Below the pieces are notes generated by a model, which made no database searches, was not told the origin of the DNA, and saw only the letters and a list, made by a program, of their open reading frames with translations. A stretch of 64,000 nt of DNA from Occallatibacter riparius (GTDB lineage: Bacteria; Acidobacteriota; Terriglobia; Terriglobales; Acidobacteriaceae), in assembly GCF_025264625.1 (NCBI RefSeq), contig NZ_CP093313.1:4960001-5024000 (forward strand), written 5' to 3'. Below, piece by piece: positions 34,505 to 42,617 of the stretch. Each line of letters opens with the position of its first letter. Position 1 is the stretch's first letter. The translations under genes and the position numbers were made by a program.

Positions 34505-35008
34505 TCAGCGCCGCCTCATCGCCGGCTTCTTTGTCACCGTCACGAGCTTTCCCATCACCGCATACTTCCTTCTCTCCACAGGCGACGACAGCACCACGCT
34601 CGTAATCGGCGTCCCATAAGGCAGCAGCGCCTCGATCAGCGCCTCCAGATCACTCATATTTGTAGTCGTCACTTTCAGCAGCAGGTCGTCGCCGCCAGTG
34701 AGGTGATGGCACTCGCGCACCTCCTCGAGAGTCTGCACAAAATCCAGCAGCCGGTGATACTGCGGCCCGTTGCAGCTCATGCGGATAAACGCCATCACTT
34801 CGAGCCCCAAAGCCTCGCGATCAATCTCCACCGTGTACGCGTGCAGAATGCCCACTTCCTCCATCTGCCGCAGCCGCTCCGCCGTTGCCGTCGGCGATAG
34901 CTCGATCCGCCGTCCCAGCTCCGCCACGCTCAGTCGCGCGTTCGCCTGCAGCTCATCCAACAGCTTTCGCCCATAGGTATCCATCAGCGCCGTGGAATCC
35001 ATTGCCAT
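34505..35008 (-). CDS. Lrp/AsnC family transcriptional regulator
   Basis: A 167-aa protein with the N-terminal winged helix-turn-helix (ARLSVAELGRRIELSPTATAERLRQMEEVGIL, seen in pieces: LSVAELGRRI, SPTATAERLRQM) and a C-terminal RAM ligand-binding domain (HHLTGGDDLLLKVTTTNMSDLEALI). The family senses amino acids. Its start is 93 nt from hutH on the opposite strand, the usual layout for a regulator and its target, so histidine or another amino acid is a likely ligand. The start could also be Met3 or Met9. Confidence 0.92.
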   Translation of the reverse strand: MAMDSTALMDTYGRKLLDELQANARLSVAELGRRIELSPTATAERLRQMEEVGILHAYTVEIDREALGLEVMAFIRMSCNGPQYHRLLDFVQTLEEVRECHHLTGGDDLLLKVTTTNMSDLEALIEALLPYGTPITSVVLSSPVERRKYAVMGKLVTVTKKPAMRRR

Positions 35009-35101
35009 AAGCTTTCAGCATAGTCGATTCGGCCAGCATTTCGAGCCTTGGCTGTCCAATCCGTCTGTACCCAAACTCGCTCACTCCGTAGCATCAGCAA
35101 T

Positions 35102-36631
35102 ATGGAAGTTCTCGCCCTGAATGGCCAGCCGTTGACCCTGGCCGACATCGAAGCCGTGGCCGTCTCTCGCATTCGCGTTGAAGTCGCTCCTTCCGCCCGC
35201 GAGCGTGTCGCCGCCAGCCGCGCCCTCATTGAGCAGGTCCTCGCCTCGGGCCAAACCGTCTACGGCGTCAACACCGGCTTCGGCAAGCTTGCCGATGTGC
35301 GCGTCTCCAATGAAAACCTCGCACAGCTCCAGACCAACCTCGTCCGCAGCCACGCCGGCGGAGTAGGCCAGCCCATGAGCGAAGCTGAGTCGCGCGCCAT
35401 GCTCCTGCTCCGCGCCAACGTGCTGGCCAAGGGCTTCAGCGGCACGCGCATCGAAGTCCTCGAACTCCTCGTCGCCCTGCTCAACACCGGCATTCATCCT
35501 GTCATCCCGGAGAAGGGAAGCGTCGGCGCCAGCGGCGATCTCGCCCCTCTTGCCCATCTTGCACTGGTGGTCATCGGCGAGGGCGAAGCCTTCTACAAAA
35601 GCGAGCGCATCCCCGGCGGAGAAGCCCTCCGTCGCGCGGGCCTCAAGCCCGTCCAGCTAGCCGCCAAGGAAGGTCTCGCTCTCCTCAACGGCACGCAGGC
35701 CATGGTCGCCGTCGGCGGCCTTGCCGTCGCCCGTGCCCAGCGCCTGGTCCGCCTGGCTGATGTCGCCGGAGCCATGTCCCTCGACGCCCTCCTCGGCACC
35801 CCCGTAGCCTTCGATCCGCGCATTCAGCATGCACGTCCGCACCAAGGCCAGATCGCCGCCGCCGCCCACCTCACCGCCCTCATGCAGGGCTCAGAAATCC
35901 GCGAGTCCCATCGCGAGCACTGTTCCCGCGTGCAGGACGCCTACTGCCTCCGCTGCATGCCGCAGGTCCACGGCGCCGTCCGGGGAGCCCTCGCCCACGT
36001 TGCCTCCGTCCTCGAAACCGAAGCCGGCTCGGCCACCGACAACCCCCTCATCTTCCCTGACGGCAACGGCACCGGAGACGTCCTCTCCGGCGGCAACTTC
36101 CACGGCGCGCCGCTCTCCTACGCGCTCGACTACGCAGCCATCGCCATCACCGACCTCGCCGGCATCACCGAGCGCCGTATAGACCGCCTCCTCAACCCTG
36201 ATATCAACGAAGGCCTGCCCGCCTTCCTCTCGCCCGATCCCGGCCTCTCATCCGGCTTCATGATCGCGCAGATCGTCGCGGCCGCCCTCATCAACGAGTG
36301 CCAGGTTCTCGCGCACCCCTCCTCCACCGGCAGCATCCCAACGGACGGCGGCAAGGAAGACCACGTCTCCATGGGCATGACCGGCGCGCTCAAACTGCGC
36401 CAGATCGTCGAGCACGTAGAGCGCATCGTCGCCATCGAGCTTATGTGCGCCGCCCAGGCCGTTGAATTCCGCCGCCCCCTCAAATCAAGCCCCCGTCTTG
36501 AGGCTGTCCACGATGCGGTCCGCGCCGTTGTCCCTAAGCTCGAACAGGACCGTGTCCTCGCCGGTGACATCGACGCCCTCGCCTCTGCCATCCGCAACGG
36601 CGCCTTCAATAAATGGAGCGATCCGGCGTAA
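35102..36631 (+). CDS. hutH: Histidine ammonia-lyase (aromatic amino acid lyase family)
   Basis: 509 aa from the ATG at 35102; a longer frame from 35048 adds 18 unlikely residues. It has the MIO-forming Ala-Ser-Gly (143-145) in GSVGASGDLAPLAHL, the active-site YGVNTGFGKLAD, the His-containing loop VRSHAGGVGQPM, and QDAYCLRCMPQVHGA. The enzyme deaminates histidine to urocanate. No hutU, hutI or hutG is nearby, so the rest of the pathway must lie elsewhere, or the enzyme may serve another aromatic substrate; the His in the selectivity loop (RSHAGG) is compatible with histidine or tyrosine. It is divergent from an Lrp regulator. Confidence 0.92.
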   Translation: MEVLALNGQPLTLADIEAVAVSRIRVEVAPSARERVAASRALIEQVLASGQTVYGVNTGFGKLADVRVSNENLAQLQTNLVRSHAGGVGQPMSEAESRAMLLLRANVLAKGFSGTRIEVLELLVALLNTGIHPVIPEKGSVGASGDLAPLAHLALVVIGEGEAFYKSERIPGGEALRRAGLKPVQLAAKEGLALLNGTQAMVAVGGLAVARAQRLVRLADVAGAMSLDALLGTPVAFDPRIQHARPHQGQIAAAAHLTALMQGSEIRESHREHCSRVQDAYCLRCMPQVHGAVRGALAHVASVLETEAGSATDNPLIFPDGNGTGDVLSGGNFHGAPLSYALDYAAIAITDLAGITERRIDRLLNPDINEGLPAFLSPDPGLSSGFMIAQIVAAALINECQVLAHPSSTGSIPTDGGKEDHVSMGMTGALKLRQIVEHVERIVAIELMCAAQAVEFRRPLKSSPRLEAVHDAVRAVVPKLEQDRVLAGDIDALASAIRNGAFNKWSDPA

Positions 36632-36718
36632 ATTCAAACCACAAAACTCGCACATTTCACAGCCGCCGTCCTCGAAGACTGGATGTAGCATGATGAGGCA
36701 TACTGGGAGGGCGCGGAT

Positions 36719-37549
36719 ATGAGACTCTTTCGCACTACTACCGGTTCTTTTGTCGAGAAGGCAGGGAAGTACTACCCCCTCAACGGCGCCAGTTGGAACG
36801 AGCTGTTCCAGCGCGACGATCTCGAAGGCTATCTTGCCTCGACGGTCAACGGCGACGCCAAGCCCACGGCTGCGTTCTCACGCGCTGACCTGCTCCCGCC
36901 CATCGAGCAGCAGGAAGTCTGGGCGGCCGGCGTCACCTATTACCGCAGCCGCAGCGCGCGCATGGAAGAATCCGAAAGCGCGGGCGGCGGCGACTTCTAC
37001 GATCGCGTCTATTCAGCCCCGAGGCCTGAGCTGTTCTTCAAGTCGACGGCCAGCCGCACCGTAGGTTCGGGCGGCAAGGTACGCATCCGCCACGACGCAA
37101 AGTGGTCCGTCCCTGAGCCGGAACTGGTCCTGGTCATCAGCGCGCAAGGCAAGATCGTCGGCTACACCATCGGCAATGACATGAGCTCGCGCGACATCGA
37201 GGGCGAGAACCCGCTCTACCTGCCGCAGGCCAAGGTCTACGACGGCAGTTGTGCGCTCGGCCCCGGCATCCTCGTCGCGTCCAAGGCACTGCCCAGGACC
37301 ACCGAGATCGCTCTCGAGATCTTCCGTGGCGAGGGTTGCGCCTTCGCCGGCTGCATCAAGATTTCCGAGATCAAGCGCGACTTTGCCACGCTGGTCGAGT
37401 ACCTGTTCCGCGACAATTCATTTCCGAACGGTTGCTTCTTGATGACCGGCACAGGCATCGTTCCGCCGAACGACTTCACCTTGGACCACGGCGACCGCGT
37501 GCGCATCACCATCGACCCCATCGGCACGCTGGAAAACGAAGTCGCCTAG
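36719..37549 (+). CDS. FAH-family enzyme, candidate 2-keto-3-deoxy-pentonate dehydratase
   Basis: A 276-aa protein. The FAH catalytic roll carries [11 protein letters not shown], the acidic metal motif [30 protein letters not shown] and [15 protein letters not shown]. The [20 protein letters not shown] segment is the pattern I associate with the 2-keto-3-deoxy-D-arabinonate dehydratase branch, which gives 2-oxoglutarate semialdehyde. That product would be the substrate of the dehydrogenase at 12973. It differs clearly from the FAH protein at 16083. It stands alone between hutH and tdk. Family placement is firm; the substrate is inference. Confidence 0.85.
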   Translation: MRLFRTTTGSFVEKAGKYYPLNGASWNELFQRDDLEGYLASTVNGDAKPTAAFSRADLLPPIEQQEVWAAGVTYYRSRSARMEESESAGGGDFYDRVYSAPRPELFFKSTASRTVGSGGKVRIRHDAKWSVPEPELVLVISAQGKIVGYTIGNDMSSRDIEGENPLYLPQAKVYDGSCALGPGILVASKALPRTTEIALEIFRGEGCAFAGCIKISEIKRDFATLVEYLFRDNSFPNGCFLMTGTGIVPPNDFTLDHGDRVRITIDPIGTLENEVA

Positions 37550-37594
37550 CAAGCGAGATCCCTGTCCTGAAAATAGGCCCGTTCCCCCACTGAG

Positions 37595-37630
37595 TTGTCA
37601 TCCCGAGCGCAGTCGAGGGATCTGCGGTTG
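37595..37630 (+). repeat. Dispersed intergenic repeat, copy 2
   Basis: TTGTCATCCCGAGCGCAGTC followed by GAGGGATCTGCGGTTG, between the FAH gene and the convergent tdk gene. Confidence 0.75.
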
Positions 37631-37713
37631 TCTTTAGCGCGCTCAATGGAAGGCACGAACCAAATGCAGCCTGACATCATTGTCTCGGGTGGCGACGCCA
37701 TTCCGACAGGCGA

Positions 37714-38343
37714 TCAGTGCGGCCGTCCCGGCAACACAAAATGCTCAGCGCAGCGCGGTTCATAGTTATCACCGGCCATAATCACCGGGCTCTCATACTC
37801 TGCCGGCTTCCCGTCAATCAGCCGCTGCGGATAAATCGCGCGACTGCCGCACGCGCAATACGAGACCAGCTCAGTGATGTTCCCCGCGTAGTGCCGCACC
37901 AGCCACGACAGGTCCAGCATCTCCCCGAACGGCAGCCCGCGAAAATCGAGCTCCAGCCCCGACACCATCACGTCATGCCCCGACTCCAGCAGGCGTTTGG
38001 TGAACAGGAACAGGTCCGCGACAAACTGGCCCTCGTCGATGGCCACGCACTCCACGCGCTTGCCAATGCGCTGTTCCATCTCCGAGAGAATCGGCAGAGC
38101 CGCCCAGGGATTCACGGAAGGGAACTCGACCGCTTCCATCTTTCCGCAGCCGTTCCCGTTCCGGCTCTCCACCAGGCCGGGAGCAGCCTTGGTGTCCGCA
38201 CACGGCTTCAGCAGCAACACATGCTGCTTGGCATACTGGCGGCGGATCTCGATGCGGCGTAGCAACTCCGCCGTCTTGTTGCTCCGCATCGGTCCCACAA
38301 TCACTTCCAGCTTGCCCGGCACAAGTTTCTCCAATTCCGCCAC
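37714..38343 (-). CDS. tdk: Thymidine kinase (type II)
   Basis: A 209-aa protein with the TK fold: P-loop GPMRSNKT (17-24), Walker B region CVAIDEGQF, VSGLELDFRGLPFG, zinc-binding Cys set (CACG and the Cys in YEPRCAEHF). It phosphorylates thymidine with ATP for salvage. The P-loop differs from the common GPMFSGKS/T at two positions (Phe to Arg, Gly to Asn), though Lys and Thr are kept. It is convergent with the FAH gene and upstream of nothing related. Confidence 0.9.
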   Translation of the reverse strand: MAELEKLVPGKLEVIVGPMRSNKTAELLRRIEIRRQYAKQHVLLLKPCADTKAAPGLVESRNGNGCGKMEAVEFPSVNPWAALPILSEMEQRIGKRVECVAIDEGQFVADLFLFTKRLLESGHDVMVSGLELDFRGLPFGEMLDLSWLVRHYAGNITELVSYCACGSRAIYPQRLIDGKPAEYESPVIMAGDNYEPRCAEHFVLPGRPH

Positions 38344-38483
38344 AACCCCCTATTCTAGCGGCTGTCGGATTGGGCCCAAGTGCAACGCCAGCTGCGGAAT
38401 TGTTGATAAGCGGTGCGGAATCTCAGGCTATGGTGCGACGCAACTCGGCCGGCAGAAGCTTACGTCTTCTGCCGGCCAATTCG

Positions 38484-39452
38484 CTACTTCGCCGCCTGCA
38501 GCGCCTCCGTCAGCGCCGGCACCACCTCGAACAGATCCCCCACAATCCCGTAGTCGGCCACTTCAAAGATCGGTGCCTCCGGGTCTTTGTTGATGGCCAC
38601 GATGCACTGCGATCCCTTCATGCCCACCAGGTGCTGAATCGCACCCGAGATGCCAACCGCGAGATACAGCTTCGGCGACACCGTCTGTCCCGAGCTGCCC
38701 ACCTGCCGCTCCATCGGCAGCCACCCGTTGTCGCAGATCGGCCGCGAAGCCGCAACCTCCGCATCGAGCGCCGTTGCGAGTTCCTGCACCAGGGGCAGAT
38801 TGTCCGACTCCTTGATGCCGCGTCCCACGCTGACAATCCTCTGCGCCGAGCCAAGATCGACCGTCTGTGCCGACCCGCGGAACGGCTCGCCTGGCTTCGT
38901 CCGAATCTGCGTCGCATCGATAGTCGGCGCAAACGTCGTCACTTCAGCCGATCCCGCGCCTACCTCCTCCGCCCGAAACGCGCCGGCCTGCACCGACACA
39001 AAACACGGCCCATTACCCCGATGCCGATACGCGCCCGCAAGCCGCCCCTGCATCAGTTGCCGCGTAAACACAGGCCCCTCGGCAATCCCCACCACGTCGC
39101 TGATCAGCACTTCATTCATACGTGCCGCCAGCGCCGGCGCAAAGTCGCGCACCTGGTACGTATGCGGAAACACCACGAACTCCGGCTGCTCCTGCTCAAA
39201 AAACTGATGCAGCGCGATCGTGTATCCATCCGGCGTATAGGCCGCCAACAGCGCATGCTCCACGCGCGCGACCTTTCCGACCGCCTTCGCCGCAGTCTCG
39301 CCCGCCAGTGCTTCAGTCGAAGCGCCGATCACGGCCGCATTCAATGCTTTTCCCGTCAGCGAAGCCAGCTTCTGCCCGGCCGCCAGCGCTTCCCAGCTTG
39401 CGCGGCCCACGCGGCCGTCGCGCTCTTCAAGAACAACCCAGATTCCGCTCAT
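38484..39452 (-). CDS. etfA: Electron transfer flavoprotein alpha subunit
   Basis: 322 aa. The C-terminal FAD-binding signature is clear: RIVSVGRGIKESDNLPLVQE, RPICDNGWLPMERQVGSSGQ, LYLAVGISGAIQHLVGM, then VAINKDPEAPIFEVADYGIV. EtfA with EtfB carries electrons from acyl-CoA and other dehydrogenases to the quinone pool. The start overlaps the etfB stop (ATGA), so the two are translationally coupled. Confidence 0.96.
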   Translation of the reverse strand: MSGIWVVLEERDGRVGRASWEALAAGQKLASLTGKALNAAVIGASTEALAGETAAKAVGKVARVEHALLAAYTPDGYTIALHQFFEQEQPEFVVFPHTYQVRDFAPALAARMNEVLISDVVGIAEGPVFTRQLMQGRLAGAYRHRGNGPCFVSVQAGAFRAEEVGAGSAEVTTFAPTIDATQIRTKPGEPFRGSAQTVDLGSAQRIVSVGRGIKESDNLPLVQELATALDAEVAASRPICDNGWLPMERQVGSSGQTVSPKLYLAVGISGAIQHLVGMKGSQCIVAINKDPEAPIFEVADYGIVGDLFEVVPALTEALQAAK

Positions 39453-40219
39453 AGTACGCGCGCCTCGAACTTCAGTTTCTCCACCAGTGTTGCCGCCGCC
39501 TGCTTCGCATCGCCCTCTATTATCTGCGTGGACTTCTGCTTCTGCGGCAGCGTGACGTTATCAAGGGTCGCCAGCGCGGGCTGCGCGGCGCCCAGATCGT
39601 CGCAACCCACCACGCGCATCTCCTTGGTCTTTGCCTTTTTAATCCCCATCAGCGTCGCGTAGCGCAGCTTGTTGCCGCCACTCTGCATGGCCAGCACCGC
39701 GGGCAGCGGCAGTTCAATCTCCTGGAACCACCCCGCCTCGAGCTCTCGCTTCACCTTCAGCCCCGCATCGGTCTTCTCGACAGTGAGAATGAGCGAGGCA
39801 TGCGGCACGCTCAGCAACTCGGCCAGAATCACGCCCGTCTGCCCATACCCAAGATCGTCGGACTGCAACCCGCTCAGCACCAGGTCCGGACTCTCCGGCT
39901 TGATGGCATCGGCCAGCAGCCGCGCCACAGACAGCGCATCGCGCGTCGCCAGATCGTTGCAGTCCACGTGGATCGCGCGATCCGCGCCCTTGGCCAGCGC
40001 CTCGCGAATCGTGGTGCCCACGCGCTCCGGCCCCGCGCTCAGCACGATCACCTCGCCGCCGTGCTTCTCCTTCAGTTGCAGCGCCTCTTCCAGCGCATAC
40101 GCATCCGACTCGTTCATCGCATACTGCACGTCGGACTCTTCTATCCATTTGCCTGAAGCATCAATGCGCACCTGCGCATCCCGCTCCGGCACCTGCTTGA
40201 TTGCGACGATAATCTTCAT
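39449..40219 (-). CDS. etfB: Electron transfer flavoprotein beta subunit
   Basis: 256 aa. It begins MKIIVAIKQVPERDAQVRID and has the AMP-binding and signature regions AMNESDAYALEEALQLKE, LLADAIKPESPDLVLSGLQS, YGQTGVILAELL and the beta-subunit motif LPAVLAMQSGGNKLRYATLMGIKKAK. It pairs with EtfA. It lies 9 nt after the small membrane protein gene and in one unit with the membrane Fe-S protein at 40494. Confidence 0.96.
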   Translation of the reverse strand: MKIIVAIKQVPERDAQVRIDASGKWIEESDVQYAMNESDAYALEEALQLKEKHGGEVIVLSAGPERVGTTIREALAKGADRAIHVDCNDLATRDALSVARLLADAIKPESPDLVLSGLQSDDLGYGQTGVILAELLSVPHASLILTVEKTDAGLKVKRELEAGWFQEIELPLPAVLAMQSGGNKLRYATLMGIKKAKTKEMRVVGCDDLGAAQPALATLDNVTLPQKQKSTQIIEGDAKQAAATLVEKLKFEARVL

Positions 40220-40228
40220 TCATTGCAC

Positions 40229-40492
40229 CTATCTGAGTTTCAGATGATTGTTGTAGATAATCGCACCGAACGTGATGATGATTCCCAAAGGGATGCAGAT
40301 CGCTGCGGTGTAGAGCGGCCAGCGTCCAACATGTTCTTTCACTAGTGACCAGTAACGTGTCTCGAGAGGATGCCTCGGTCCTCGATTCACGCTTTGCCGA
40401 GGTATGCGCACGTTCGCATAGTTCAGCGCGAAAAATCCGGCCCCGGCGATTACAAAGCCGATCCACATGATTTCCATCGGGCCGCGAAGCAT
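40229..40492 (-). CDS. Small two-helix membrane protein in the etf operon
   Basis: 87 aa with two membrane helices (about residues 8-24 IMWIGFVIAGAGFFALNYA and 60-80 LYTAAICIPLGIIITFGAII) joined by a basic loop (PRQSVNRGPRHPLETRYW). It starts 1 nt after the stop of the Fe-S membrane protein, with GAGG upstream of the ATG, and ends 9 nt before etfB. The tight packing suggests a role in the ETF:quinone module, perhaps as an accessory membrane subunit. No family is recognised. Confidence 0.75.
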   Translation of the reverse strand: MLRGPMEIMWIGFVIAGAGFFALNYANVRIPRQSVNRGPRHPLETRYWSLVKEHVGRWPLYTAAICIPLGIIITFGAIIYNNHLKLR

Positions 40493-40493
40493 A

Positions 40494-42422
40494 CTAGTCC
40501 ACCCTCACGGTAGTCTGTTCCTTTGCAGGCAGCCCGCGCGCCACCAACTGCGCCACATCCATCAACTCCGGCGCTGTCCCATCCATCTCCCCCAGCGCAT
40601 CCCTGAACATCGAATTACAGAACGGGCACGCCGTCCCAATCGCCTGCGCCCCCGTCGCCACAAGCTCCTTCGCTCGCGTATGGCTCACGCGATCACCGGT
40701 TTCTTCACCGAGAAACACCAGCCCGCCGCCGGCCCCACAGCAGAAACTCCGCTCCTTATGTCGCGGAGCCTCCACAAGCGTCGCCGAAATCTGCACCAAC
40801 TCCCGCGGCTGCTCATACACATCGCGATACCGACCCAGGTAGCACGGATCGTGATAGACAACCTTCCCGCCGCTATTCTGCTTCGGCAACCGATCTGCAA
40901 AACGAGCCATGAACTCCGTATGATGCTCGATCTCCGGCGGAGTGCCGTAAGCCTTCCAGTCCTCCTGAATCGTCCGCACGCAATGCGGGCAGATCGACAC
41001 GATCTTCTTCACCTTGTTCTGCGCCAGGTTCTTCAGGTTCTCCTCTGCCAGGGTCTGAAACACGAGATCATTCCCCAGTCGCCGCACCGGATCGCCCGTG
41101 CACTTCTCCTTCTTCAGCACGCCAAAGCTCGTGCCCAGGTAATTCATCACCTGCGCAAACGCGGTTACAATCTCGCGCCCCTTCGGATCGTACGCGCCCA
41201 TGCAGCCCAGCCACAGGCAATACTCCTGCGTCCCATCGAAAATCGGGAACCCCGACTTCTGCACGAACTTGTCACGTTCCAGCGCACTGATCCCCAGCGC
41301 ATTGCTGCCGCGCTCAAGCTGGTTGAACAGCTTCGCGCCATAATCGTCTTCCCACGTGCCGGTATTCACCGCGCCGCGCCGCAGCCCGACCATAATAGGA
41401 AGGTGCTCAATGCCCACCGGGCACTGGAACTCGCACGCCCCGCACGTCGTGCACTGAAACACGGCCTTCTGCGAGACGTGATTGCCGTAGGTCCCATCGG
41501 CAGCAACACCGTTGAGGAGCGCGTCCTCAGAAGCCGGCCCGACATGGTTGAGATAGCCTCTCAGCCCGAGGATCACTTCCTTCGGGTTCAGCTCCTTCCC
41601 CGTATTCGTCGCCGGGCAGTGCTCGCTGCAGCGCCCGCACTCCACGCAGCTATACGCCTGCAGGCTCACAAGCTGCGTCAAGTCCTTGCCAGTAACGAGC
41701 CCGAAATCCTCATCCCCCACCAGCGGCGGAATCTTGCTGAACCCTCCCCGCGACAGAAATATAGTTGCCGGGCTCAGCACCAGGTGCAGATGCTTCGTAT
41801 GCGGAATGATCGGCAGAAAAGCCAGCAGCGTCACCGTGTGCAGCCACCACAGCGTCCGCGCGTCAGCGCTATCTTTTGTCGTGAAGAACGCCGCCAGGTA
41901 CGTCAGCATCAGCACGAAGATCAGCCAAGCAATTACGCCCGACTCATACGAGACCTTCGCGCCCAGCCAGCGCGGCCGCGCGAAGAACCGCCGCACAAAC
42001 AGGCCTGCGATCCCAACCGCGCAGGCAATCGCAAACGCTGCCGCCAGGTAGTAGTAAAACCGCCCGAATACGCCCGCCGGGTCCAGAAACCCAATCCCCA
42101 GCCCCACCGCCGCGTGGTTCAGCGTCACCAGCGCGAAGGCGCAGAAACCCCAGAATACGAACGCATGCGCCAGCCCCGGCAGCGGCCTCTGCTTGATCAC
42201 CTTGGCCTGACAGATCACCTCGGTGAAGAAATCCCACACGCGCCTGCCCACCGGCGCCAGCTTGAAATCCGGATCTTTCTTCGACGCCAGAATCCGCTTC
42301 AGAATCGGCCCAAAACGCCTAAAGAACAGCCCCAGCGATGTCGCGGCAAGGATCAGAAAAATCAACTTCTCTGTGAGCGAGAAGGATTGCGGTTCGGCCA
42401 ATGTGGCGTGCAAGGGGATCAT
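40494..42422 (-). CDS. Membrane Fe-S oxidoreductase, candidate ETF:menaquinone oxidoreductase
   Basis: About 642 aa. The N-terminal third has five to six membrane helices of the nitrate reductase gamma/HdrE-like type with histidines suitable for haem b. Two 4Fe-4S motifs follow: CVECGRCSEHCP and CTTCGACEFQCP (about residues 260-330). The C-terminus holds two CCG domains (SICPHC, DPCYLGRY and CCGAGGG). This DUF224-type layout beside etfBA is that of EMO, the membrane ETF:(methyl)menaquinone oxidoreductase known from syntrophs. It would pass electrons from reduced ETF to menaquinone. ATG at 42422 is chosen; an in-frame GTG at 42434 is possible. Confidence 0.88.
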   Translation of the reverse strand: MIPLHATLAEPQSFSLTEKLIFLILAATSLGLFFRRFGPILKRILASKKDPDFKLAPVGRRVWDFFTEVICQAKVIKQRPLPGLAHAFVFWGFCAFALVTLNHAAVGLGIGFLDPAGVFGRFYYYLAAAFAIACAVGIAGLFVRRFFARPRWLGAKVSYESGVIAWLIFVLMLTYLAAFFTTKDSADARTLWWLHTVTLLAFLPIIPHTKHLHLVLSPATIFLSRGGFSKIPPLVGDEDFGLVTGKDLTQLVSLQAYSCVECGRCSEHCPATNTGKELNPKEVILGLRGYLNHVGPASEDALLNGVAADGTYGNHVSQKAVFQCTTCGACEFQCPVGIEHLPIMVGLRRGAVNTGTWEDDYGAKLFNQLERGSNALGISALERDKFVQKSGFPIFDGTQEYCLWLGCMGAYDPKGREIVTAFAQVMNYLGTSFGVLKKEKCTGDPVRRLGNDLVFQTLAEENLKNLAQNKVKKIVSICPHCVRTIQEDWKAYGTPPEIEHHTEFMARFADRLPKQNSGGKVVYHDPCYLGRYRDVYEQPRELVQISATLVEAPRHKERSFCCGAGGGLVFLGEETGDRVSHTRAKELVATGAQAIGTACPFCNSMFRDALGEMDGTAPELMDVAQLVARGLPAKEQTTVRVD

Positions 42423-42434
42423 AACCAAACCCAC

Positions 42435-42617
42435 TCAAGATACACGATCACCCCTCGTTGCGTCGTGACAGGCAGGCCCGTGAACCGGGCCACGCGGCCG
42501 CCCGAAAACAACGCTGCAGTACCGTGACTTGGGTACTGTGACGCATCTCACAAGCAATTCACCGTTCGCGACCCCAAACTTCTAAAGAACACTCGGCAGT
42601 ACCATTTTGGGACTTTC
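42435..42617. promoter_or_regulatory. Control region of the exopolysaccharide operon
   Basis: About 180 bases between divergent genes. It contains a direct repeat GTACCGTGAC (42519-42528) / GTACTGTGAC (42533-42542), spaced 14 bp, and the 12-mer CCATTTTGGGAC (42602-42613) that also occurs upstream of the sigma-54 activator. Confidence 0.35.

Noticed and set aside
40467-42527. A 686-codon open frame opposite the Fe-S membrane protein
   Set aside because: The opposite strand encodes clear 4Fe-4S and CCG motifs; this frame is His/Arg/Gln-rich and has no domains.
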